This document shows, in pieces, positions 1 to 6,531 of a DNA stretch of 10,616 nt. Source of the stretch: Anaerolineales bacterium (GTDB lineage Bacteria > Chloroflexota > Anaerolineae > Anaerolineales > Villigracilaceae). Positions within the stretch are counted from its first letter, which is position 1. Each line of letters opens with the position of its first letter. The translations under genes were made by a program, and so were the position numbers. The stretch lies in contig JAFGKO010000256.1 in assembly GCA_016928525.1 (NCBI GenBank), positions 1 through 10,616 on the forward strand, written 5' to 3'. The notes under the pieces are model-generated. The model saw only the letters and a list, made by a program, of their open reading frames with translations. It was not told the DNA's origin and did no database searches.

Positions 1-715
1 CGGCGCTGGTATCGAACGCTTCTGCGTAGCTGGCGAATCTGACATCGCCGGCGCTTCCCGCGCCATCAAGGATAGCGAAGTCGAGTCCTGCAGATCCATC
101 GGCCGTGAGCCGCTCGAATTCCGCGTCGGCACCGACGCCCTGTCCGTCGTGGTCAGTACGGATAATGATTTCGTCACCGACGTCACCCTCGAAGAATTGG
201 CCCTGATCTTCTCAACCGCCACCAACTGGTCAGACGTCCGCCCCGAATGGCCCGATGAACCCATCCAGCGCTTCATTCCCGGCACTGACTCCGGCACCTT
301 TGATTACTTCGTCGAAATCGTCTTCGATGAAGATGACGCTCCCATCCTGGCCGCCGCCAACACCCAACTTTCCGAAGACGATAACGTCCTCGTCCAGGGC
401 GTGCAAGGTAGTCCCTACGCAGTTGGTTTCTTCGGCTACGCTTACTACTCCGAAAACACCGATACCCTGAACGTGCTCTCCATCGACGGTGTGGTCCCCA
501 CCCAGGAGACTGTGGACAGCAATGAATATCCCATTTCCCGCCCGCTGTTCATCTACTCGGACGCCACCATCCTGCAAGAGAAACCCCAGGCTGCTGCCTT
601 CATCTACTTCTTCCTGACCGAAGTCAATAACGAGATCGACGACGTAGGCTACTTCCCCGCCAATGACGCTGTCCTCTCCGCCGCCATGGATGCCTGGAAG
701 ACCGCTGTAGAATAA
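1..715 (+). CDS. pstS: Phosphate ABC transporter substrate-binding protein PstS (C-terminal part, 5' end outside window)
   Basis: The reading frame is open from base 2 and ends at TAA 713-715, giving 237 residues of a protein whose start lies left of the window. It would be the secreted or lipid-anchored phosphate receptor that delivers phosphate to PstC/PstA. Near the left edge the translation reads ESDIAGASRAIK, like the DI.AASRPI segment of the PstS family, and PGTDSGTFDYF matches the phosphate-binding loop with its Ser/Thr-Gly-Thr. The QGVQGSPYAVGFFGYAYY stretch is also typical of the family. A GTG at 149 could serve as a start but lies inside the conserved domain, so it is internal. pstC follows after 118 bases. 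The signal peptide and any Pho-type promoter are not in view. Codons here mostly end in C, consistent with high expression. I am confident of the family. Confidence 0.93.
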   Translation, partial: GAGIERFCVAGESDIAGASRAIKDSEVESCRSIGREPLEFRVGTDALSVVVSTDNDFVTDVTLEELALIFSTATNWSDVRPEWPDEPIQRFIPGTDSGTFDYFVEIVFDEDDAPILAAANTQLSEDDNVLVQGVQGSPYAVGFFGYAYYSENTDTLNVLSIDGVVPTQETVDSNEYPISRPLFIYSDATILQEKPQAAAFIYFFLTEVNNEIDDVGYFPANDAVLSAAMDAWKTAVE

Positions 716-724
716 GAATTCAAA

Positions 725-745
725 AGAGGAAAGTACCTTTCCTCT
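725..745 (+). terminator. Hairpin between pstS and pstC
   Basis: AGAGGAAAG (725-733) and CTTTCCTCT (737-745) form a perfect 9-bp stem with a 3-base loop, starting 10 bases after the pstS stop. No T-run follows (ATACTAGG), so it is not a standard rho-independent terminator. It more likely protects the 3' end of a pstS transcript or partly reduces read-through, which would give more PstS than permease. The role is inference; the stem is directly visible. Confidence 0.45.
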
Positions 746-760
746 ATACTAGGAACTCAA

Positions 761-792
761 TTCCTTCCCCCTCCACCACGAGGGGGGAGGAA
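761..792. repeat. Strong C/G-rich inverted repeat in the pstS-pstC spacer
   Basis: TTCCTTCCCCCTC (761-773) pairs with GAGGGGGGAGGAA (780-792) over 13 positions with one T:G wobble and a 6-base loop. No T-tract follows. It lies about 30 bases ahead of the pstC ribosome site. It resembles the C-run/G-run hairpins often scattered between genes in genomes of this kind, and together with the hairpin at 725-745 it may set the ratio of PstS to the membrane subunits. Confidence 0.5.
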
Positions 793-833
793 CATTTGTG
801 TGAATCGGGAGCAGTTTTCAGAGGAGTGTCGTT

Positions 834-2020
<1,187 letters not shown>

Positions 2021-2024
<4 letters not shown>

Positions 2025-3280
2025 GCCAGCCAAACAATAACAGTTCCCAATCAATACAAATCGAATATAGCGATAACGTTCAGCAACGTCACCGTTCTGG
2101 AAAAATCTGGAGGGTTATTCTCCAGTTTTCAACTGTTATTGGGATTATCGCGCTGGCGACTATGTTGATAAACATCATCAACCAGTCCGCCGGATACGTT
2201 CACTACGAAGCAAAGATCGACCCGGATACTCTGAGGGTAGGTGGTATCCCCTTGGAAGAACAATCCAAAGAGCAATTACTGGGAGTGATTCAAGCCAACC
2301 TGTCACAGGGCGCGTACAACAAACTTGACCGCGAGAAGCCTTTTGCTGAACGCAGTCAGGGAGAAGTATATGACCTTGTCATCGAACGCGTGGTTAAATT
2401 CGATGTGGAAGAAACCTGGTTTTTGTGGGATTCGCTGACAAAAAGCGCTGAGATCAAAGCTGGTGTACCGGTCGAACAAACAGGGACAGAATTGCGCTTT
2501 GTTGTCTGGGCCAATTGGGATTTCCTGCGGCGGCAACAATCCAGCAATCCTGTTATTGCTGGTGTTCGTACAGCCATTTTAGGTTCTTTATGGACGATTG
2601 GCATCACTATTTTGGTAGCTTTCCCCCTGGGCGTGATGGCGGCAATATACCTGGAAGAGTACGCCGCGGATAATTGGCTCAACCGCGTCATCCAGACCAA
2701 CATCAATAATCTTGCTGGCGTGCCCTCCATCATTTACGGCATCCTGGGATTGGCAATCTTCGTCCGCGCCCTGGAACCGTTTACCAGTGGTACGCTGTTT
2801 GGCGTTACAGATCCGACAACAGCTAACGGACGCACCATCATGTCTGCCGGTCTCACCCTGGCCCTGCTGGTGCTCCCGCTGATCATCATTAACTCGCAGG
2901 AGGCTATACGCGCTGTTCCTGCCTCGCTGCGTAATGCCAGCTACGGCGTCGGCGCCACCAAATGGCAGACCGTCTGGGCGCACGTGCTGCCGAATGCCAT
3001 TCCCGGCATCCTGACCGGCACGATCCTGGCAGTCTCCCGCGCCATTGGCGAGACTGCACCACTCGTGGTGATCGGTGCATCCACCGTTATCTTTTTCGAC
3101 CCGCAGAACGCTTTCTCCAAATTCACCACTCTGCCCATTCAAATCTACCAGTGGACGTCTCGTCCACAGGAAGAATTCCGCTTTCTAGCTGCTGCGGCGA
3201 TCATCGTCTTGCTGGCTCTCCTGCTCAGCCTGAACGCAACGGCCATCTTGCTGCGTAACCGCTTCAGCCGGAGGTATTAG
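2021..3280 (+). CDS. pstA: Phosphate ABC transporter permease PstA (with large extracytoplasmic insertion)
   Basis: PstA is the partner of PstC in the membrane channel. The 419-residue product has one membrane segment at about 30-52 and a permease core from about 180 to the end. The EAA coupling loop is at about 292-324 ([20 protein letters not shown]), and [14 protein letters not shown] at about 339-352 is characteristic of PstA. Its start ATG 2021 overlaps the pstC stop (ATGA), which points to coupled translation. PstA is typically near 280-300 residues. The extra length is a hydrophilic segment at about 55-178 between the first two membrane segments, with charged helical stretches such as [21 protein letters not shown] similar expansion in PstC suggests that the two insertions pack together outside the membrane, near PstS; that is inference. 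The pstA stop lies 3 bases before the pstB start. Confidence 0.95.
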
Positions 3281-3283
3281 AAC

Positions 3284-4078
3284 ATGGTTCAACCCACTCA
3301 CAACGATACAAAATACGTTCTCGAAACTAAAAACCTGGATATTTTTTACGGTGATTTCAAGGCCGTCACTGGCGTCAATATGAAAATCCAGCGCAACAAG
3401 ATCACCGCCATCATTGGGCCATCCGGTTGTGGTAAGTCCACATTGTTACGCGCCTTCAACCGCATGAACGAATTGGTGCCTGGCTCCGCGATCGAAGGAG
3501 AGGTTACCTTCCAGGGGCAAAACCTGTATGCTCCGGAAGTGGACCCGGTGGAAGTCCGTCACCGCATCGGGATGGTGTTCCAGAAACCAAACCCTTTCCC
3601 CAAGTCGATTTACGACAACATTGCATGGGGCGCGCGCATTCACGGCTTCAAAGGTGACATGGATGAGCTGGTAGAGTATTCACTCAGACAGGCGGCGCTG
3701 TGGGACGAGGTCAAGGATATTCTGGATCGCTCCGGGTTGGCGCTTTCGGGCGGGCAACAACAGCGTTTGTGCATCGCTCGCGCTCTGGCAGTTCAACCGG
3801 ATGTCATTCTGATGGACGAACCCGCTTCAGCCCTCGACCCGATCGCCACGCTCAAGATCGAAGAGTTGATGCAGGAACTAAAGCAGAACTATACGATCGT
3901 CATCGTAACACATAACATGCAACAGGCTGCCCGTGCTTCAGACTATACAGCTATGATGATGTTAATCAATGGCGACTCTCGCTCTGGGACTGTGATCGAA
4001 TTCAATGAAACCAACGTCATCTTCACCCGCCCTCACGATAAACGCACTGAAGACTATGTCACCGGACGGTTTGGATAA
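3284..4078 (+). CDS. pstB: Phosphate ABC transporter ATP-binding protein PstB
   Basis: This is the ATPase that powers phosphate import, acting on the inner membrane face as a dimer bound to PstC and PstA. All ABC motifs are present in 264 residues: Walker [10 protein letters not shown] at 45-53, Q-loop VFQKPNPFP with Q100, signature LSGGQQQR at 154-161, Walker [13 protein letters not shown] at 174-185 and the H-loop His at 210. The C-terminal [16 protein letters not shown] is diagnostic for PstB rather than a general ABC ATPase. Length is normal for the family. The start is ATG 3284, with GGAGGT at 3270-3275 inside the end of pstA and an 8-base spacer. It is co-transcribed with pstC and pstA. 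Nothing unusual was seen. Confidence 0.97.
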   Translation: MVQPTHNDTKYVLETKNLDIFYGDFKAVTGVNMKIQRNKITAIIGPSGCGKSTLLRAFNRMNELVPGSAIEGEVTFQGQNLYAPEVDPVEVRHRIGMVFQKPNPFPKSIYDNIAWGARIHGFKGDMDELVEYSLRQAALWDEVKDILDRSGLALSGGQQQRLCIARALAVQPDVILMDEPASALDPIATLKIEELMQELKQNYTIVIVTHNMQQAARASDYTAMMMLINGDSRSGTVIEFNETNVIFTRPHDKRTEDYVTGRFG

Positions 4079-4081
4079 TCT

Positions 4082-4090
4082 TGATATAAT
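4082..4090 (+). promoter_or_regulatory. Extended -10 promoter candidate for phoU
   Basis: TGATATAAT at 4082-4090 is an exact extended -10 (TG-N-TATAAT) located right after the pstB stop and 29 bases before the phoU ATG. No good -35 box lies 16-18 bases upstream, which is common for extended -10 promoters. It would start transcription near 4096-4098 and allow phoU and the arsenate reductase to be expressed apart from the pst operon. Predicted from sequence only. Confidence 0.45.
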
Positions 4091-4119
4091 TAGGTAATGG
4101 GTTGCGAAATGAGGTATCT

Positions 4120-4809
4120 ATGATACGAAAAACGTTTGAAAACGAACTCCAAGAAGTAAAGGATGAAATCCTTGTTCTTGGCAGTATGGTCGAAGAAGCC
4201 ATCCTGGCTTCTGTCGATGCGCTGAAGAAAAGAGATATCGAAGCTGCTAAAAACATCCTGAAAGCCGACCGTGATATCAACAAGAAACGCTTTGAAATTG
4301 AAAATAAACTCATGATCTTGATCGCCACACAGCAACCAATGGCGCACGATTTGCGACTATTGGCTTCCTCGATGGAAATCATCTCCGAACTGGAACGCAT
4401 GGGAGACTACGCCAAGGGCATTGCCAATATCAACATCCGTATGGGCGATCAGCCTCTGCTCAAGCCCTTGATCGATGTGCCCCGCATGGCACAGAAAGAT
4501 GTGGACATGCTGCACCGCGCGCTGTCAGCTTTCGTCAACGAAGATGTGGAAGCTGCCAAGGCTATCCCGATCGAGGACGATGAAGTGGACGCCCTCTATA
4601 ATCAGGTTTATCGCGAGTTGATGACCTACGTCATCTCCGATGCAAAAGCCATCGAACGCGCCAACTGGCTGTTGTGGGTAGCCCACAACCTGGAGCGCGT
4701 CGCTGACCGGGTCACCAACATTTGCGAACGCACCGTTTTTATCGCCACCGGTGAACTGAGCGAAATCAAGAACAGCGATGATGAGTTCTGGAAGCAACAT
4801 AAGTCGTAG
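4120..4809 (+). CDS. phoU: Phosphate transport system regulator PhoU
   Basis: PhoU is a soluble, all-helical protein that restrains the Pst transporter and the phosphate-starvation sensor when phosphate is plentiful. The product, 229 residues from ATG 4120, shows the two repeated three-helix halves of the family, each with a metal-binding ExxxD motif: ELERMGDYA (E92, D96) and NLERVADRVTN (E192, D196). IATQQPMAHDLRLL is the usual sequence ahead of the first motif. ATG 4120 was chosen because GAGG (4111-4114) lies 5 bases upstream and MIRKTFENEL resembles PhoU N-termini; an in-frame TTG at 4102 would add 6 residues. The gene is separated from pstB by 41 bases with a promoter candidate, and its 3' end overlaps the arsenate reductase gene by 32 bases in another frame. 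Confidence 0.94.
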   Translation: MIRKTFENELQEVKDEILVLGSMVEEAILASVDALKKRDIEAAKNILKADRDINKKRFEIENKLMILIATQQPMAHDLRLLASSMEIISELERMGDYAKGIANINIRMGDQPLLKPLIDVPRMAQKDVDMLHRALSAFVNEDVEAAKAIPIEDDEVDALYNQVYRELMTYVISDAKAIERANWLLWVAHNLERVADRVTNICERTVFIATGELSEIKNSDDEFWKQHKS

Positions 4810-5212
4810 CGTATTGTTCCTCTGCACCGGCAACTCCTGCCGTTCGCAAATGGCCGAAGCGATTGTCAACGCCCGCCTGTCAAATACCTGGCGGGCGTTC
4901 TCTGCCGGAACCGAGCCGTCTGGGTATGTACACCCCAAAGCGATCCAGGCCCTGGCGGAGATCGGAATCGTGCATGAGGGTGAGTCCAAATCCACAGACC
5001 AGTTCCGCGAAATGGACTTCGACCTGGTCGTTACCGTCTGTGATGATGCCGCCGAGAACTGTCCGGTCTGGCTGGGCAAGGGGAAACGCGTCCACCTGGG
5101 CTTCCCGGACCCGGCCAAGGCGCAGGGAACAGACGAGGAAAAGCTGGCAGTTTTCCGGTCCGTGCGCGATGCGATTGCGCAGAAAGTCCCGGAACTGTTA
5201 GGACAAATGTAA
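4778..5212 (+). CDS. arsC: Thioredoxin-coupled arsenate reductase (ArsC, low-molecular-weight phosphatase fold)
   Basis: This probably reduces arsenate to arsenite by a three-cysteine relay renewed by thioredoxin. The 144 residues contain the phosphatase-type loop CTGNSCR with nucleophile C16 and R22, a second pair of cysteines in TVCDDAAENCP (C88 and C95, seven apart as in the Staphylococcus-type enzyme), and the GFPDPA segment carrying the conserved Asp (D111). A plain tyrosine phosphatase of this fold would lack the C88/C95 pair. Possible starts are ATG 4778 or ATG 4781; both lie inside phoU and neither has a strong ribosome site, so translation is probably coupled to phoU. Pst transporters admit arsenate, so a place in this operon makes biological sense. 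No ArsB, Acr3 or ArsR is in the window. The coding sequence holds a 10-bp hairpin at 4868-4899. Confidence 0.87.
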   Translation: MMSSGSNISRSVLFLCTGNSCRSQMAEAIVNARLSNTWRAFSAGTEPSGYVHPKAIQALAEIGIVHEGESKSTDQFREMDFDLVVTVCDDAAENCPVWLGKGKRVHLGFPDPAKAQGTDEEKLAVFRSVRDAIAQKVPELLGQM

Positions 5213-5230
5213 CGGAAGCCTGAATTGAGG

Positions 5231-5259
5231 TTGACGAATCCGATGTCCATCATTACAAT
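5231..5259 (+). promoter_or_regulatory. Sigma70-type promoter of the his operon
   Basis: TTGACG at 5231-5236 and TACAAT at 5254-5259 are separated by exactly 17 bases, each one base off consensus. Transcription should start at about 5265-5268. It lies in the gap after arsC and points at hisG. No terminator separates arsC from it, so read-through from the pst operon would also pass into the his leader. Confidence 0.75.
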
Positions 5260-5269
5260 GCACTCCAAT

Positions 5270-5335
5270 ATGAAACTGACCGTCGCTATGCATCATCATC
5301 TTTGCCAGTCCCTGCCTGACCGGAGAGCAGGTTAG
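5270..5335 (+). CDS. hisL: His-rich leader peptide of the his operon attenuator
   Basis: ATG 5270 opens a frame of 21 codons ending at TAG 5333-5335. It begins MKLTVAMHHHLCQSLP and has three consecutive His codons (CAT CAT CAT, 5291-5299). A short peptide with a His run, between a promoter and a terminator ahead of hisG, is the hallmark of ribosome-mediated attenuation as known for enterobacterial hisL. The ATG is only about 2-5 bases from the predicted transcript start and there is no ribosome site before it, so it would be read from a leaderless message. A second in-frame ATG at 5288 directly before the His codons is an alternative start, also without a ribosome site. The symbol is by function; the peptide has no visible sequence relation to enterobacterial HisL beyond the His run. 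Confidence 0.72.
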   Translation: MKLTVAMHHHLCQSLPDRRAG

Positions 5336-5394
5336 TTTCGTTTACGTCAACTAATCATACCTGTACCCCCAAGCCCCCGGTCAGCCGGGGGCTT
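5311..5394 (+). promoter_or_regulatory. His attenuator: competing 1:2, 2:3 and 3:4 RNA pairings
   Basis: Three exclusive pairings can be drawn. 1:2 is CCTGC (5311-5315) with GCAGG (5327-5331). 2:3 is nested: CTGACCGG (5316-5323) with CCGGTCAG (5377-5384, a perfect 8 bp), GCAGGT (5327-5332) with ACCTGT (5359-5364, one wobble), and TAG (5333-5335) with CTA (5351-5353). 3:4 is the terminator stem 5371-5394. A ribosome stalled on the His codons would cover segment 1 and leave segment 2 free to trap the upper part and loop of the terminator. A ribosome reaching the stop at 5333 would cover segment 2 and let the terminator form. Pairings are seen in the sequence; the mechanism is inferred from the enterobacterial model. 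Confidence 0.65.
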
Positions 5395-5399
5395 TTCCT
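5371..5399 (+). terminator. Rho-independent terminator (his attenuator terminator)
   Basis: AAGCCCCCGG (5371-5380) and CCGGGGGCTT (5385-5394) form a perfect 10-bp stem with loop TCAG, running into TTTTCCTT. It sits 36 bases after the leader peptide stop and 60 bases before the hisG ATG, downstream of the his promoter. It therefore should act as a regulated stop of his transcription, and also as the end of read-through from the pst operon. Confidence 0.85.
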
Positions 5400-5402
5400 T
5401 TA

Positions 5403-5439
5403 CCCCTCTCCCTTGCTGGGAGAGGGGCAGGGGTGAGGG
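5403..5439. repeat. CTCTCCC/GGGAGAG dispersed hairpin repeat ahead of hisG
   Basis: CCCCTCTCCC (5403-5412) and GGGAGAGGGG (5418-5427) form a perfect 10-bp stem with loop TTGCT, followed by CAGGGGTGAGGG (5428-5439). From memory, this combination is a widely dispersed intergenic repeat found in unrelated bacteria; I cannot search to confirm. It lies between the attenuator terminator and the hisG ribosome site (AAAGGA, 5444-5449), so it is part of the his messenger's 5' leader and may affect its stability or hisG translation. Confidence 0.6.
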
Positions 5440-5454
5440 TAGAAAAGGATTTCT

Positions 5455-6450
5455 ATGAACCAACGCCCGCTCCGCCTTTCCATCCCTTCCAAAGGTCGTC
5501 TTTCGGAAGACAGCCTGAGCTTCCTGGCCACTTGCGGATTGGAAGTGTACAAACCCAACCCGCGCCAGTACGAGGCCAGCATCCCCTCGGTGCGGGGGTT
5601 GACTGTCCTGTTCCAGCGCCCGACCGACATCGTCATCTCGGTCCGCAACGGCAGCGTGGACTTTGGCATCACCGGCCTGGATGTGCTGGCCGAATACCGC
5701 GGCCCGAATGGCAACATCCTGCCGCTTCATTCTGCGCTCGGGTTTGGTGCCTGCACCCTGGACGTGATCGTCCCCGATACCTGGACTGACGTCCACCGTA
5801 TGGCCGACCTGGGACAGGTGCAGGCCGAACTCGGGCGTCCGCTGCGCGTGGCGACCAAATTCCCCAATGCCGCCGCGCCTTTCTTCGCCCAAAACGGCCT
5901 CACAGATGTAAACTTTATCGCCGCTGAAGGCACGCTCGAAATCGCGCCCACCATCGGCTACGCTGACCTGATTACCGACCTGGTCTCCACCGGCACCACC
6001 CTGCGCGACAACCACTTGAAGCGGCTCGAAGACGGCGAAATCTTGTCATCGCAAGCCTGCCTGATTGCTAACCGCGCCGCGCTCAAGGAAAACCCGGAGG
6101 CGCTGGCCATTGCCAAAACCCTGCTCGAATATATCGCTGCCCATTTGCGCGCCAGGGAGGCCGTCTCGGTCTTCGTCAACATGCGCGGCGACTCGCCCGA
6201 AAGCATCGCGCGCAATATGTTCACTAAAAAGGTCATCGGTGGGTTGCAAGGTCCCACCTTTTCGCCCATCATCACCCGTCAGGGCGAGCAATGGTATGCC
6301 GCACACCTCATTGTGCGCAAGGACCAGCTTGCCCAGGCCATCGTCGAATTGCGTTCCATTGGTGGCTCCGGGGTGGTCGTCGCCCCGGTGAATTATATTT
6401 TCGAAGAAGAGCCCGAAGAATACCGCGCCATGTTGCAGGCGCTTAAGTGA
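5455..6450 (+). CDS. hisG: ATP phosphoribosyltransferase, long form (HisG)
   Basis: HisG joins ATP to PRPP to form phosphoribosyl-ATP, the first committed step of histidine synthesis and its main feedback point. The 331 residues begin with LRLSIPSKGRLSEDSLSFL, typical of HisG. The PRPP-binding segment lies at about 159-183 (EGTLEIAPTIGYADLI, then DLVSTGTTLR). A C-terminal regulatory domain runs from about 238 to the end and includes GGSGVVVAPVNYIFEE. With this domain the enzyme is the long, hexameric, histidine-inhibited form, which needs no HisZ. The start is ATG 5455 with AAAGGA at 5444-5449, 5 bases upstream. It is the first enzyme gene of the operon and lies behind the attenuator. hisD follows after 81 bases. 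No missing key residue was noticed. Confidence 0.96.
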   Translation: MNQRPLRLSIPSKGRLSEDSLSFLATCGLEVYKPNPRQYEASIPSVRGLTVLFQRPTDIVISVRNGSVDFGITGLDVLAEYRGPNGNILPLHSALGFGACTLDVIVPDTWTDVHRMADLGQVQAELGRPLRVATKFPNAAAPFFAQNGLTDVNFIAAEGTLEIAPTIGYADLITDLVSTGTTLRDNHLKRLEDGEILSSQACLIANRAALKENPEALAIAKTLLEYIAAHLRAREAVSVFVNMRGDSPESIARNMFTKKVIGGLQGPTFSPIITRQGEQWYAAHLIVRKDQLAQAIVELRSIGGSGVVVAPVNYIFEEEPEEYRAMLQALK

Positions 6451-6502
6451 GAAGTGAAAAGTAAAACGCAATACGCAAAAACAAATAACTTCTTACTTCT
6501 CA
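6448..6502. repeat. Self-complementary simple-word spacer, hisG-hisD
   Basis: TGAGAAGT (6448-6455, overlapping the hisG stop) and ACTTCTCA (6495-6502) form a perfect 8-bp inverted repeat. The left side repeats the word GAAGT/AAAGT (GAAGTGAAAAGTAAAACG) and the right side TTACTTCT. This low-complexity spacer differs sharply from the coding sequence around it and has counterparts at the other his junctions (see findings). Function unknown. Confidence 0.5.
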
Positions 6503-6531
6503 TGTTTTACGCGCTTATCAAGGAGAACCCC

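Noticed and set aside
149..715. A separate gene starting at GTG 149
   Set aside because: The same frame is open to the left edge and encodes conserved PstS sequence before this codon, so GTG 149 is internal.
716..833. Pho-box promoter ahead of pstC
   Set aside because: No convincing direct-repeat Pho box or -35/-10 pair was seen; the operon promoter is probably upstream of pstS, outside the window.
4525..5268. Long minus-strand frame opposite phoU and arsC
   Set aside because: It mirrors two well-supported genes, shows no family motif, and long antisense frames are expected from the codon bias here.
5260..5454. T-box riboswitch ahead of hisG
   Set aside because: No specifier-loop or T-box core sequence was seen, and the His-codon frame with competing stems explains the terminator better.
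5347..6015. Minus-strand frame opposite hisG
   Set aside because: It runs through the terminator and hairpin repeat and lies against a clear hisG; no recognisable motif.
6454..6531. An upstream start of hisD adding 26 residues
   Set aside because: The added residues come from the spacer repeat, there is no ribosome site, and ATG 6532 has AAGGAG at a good distance and a normal HisD N-terminus.
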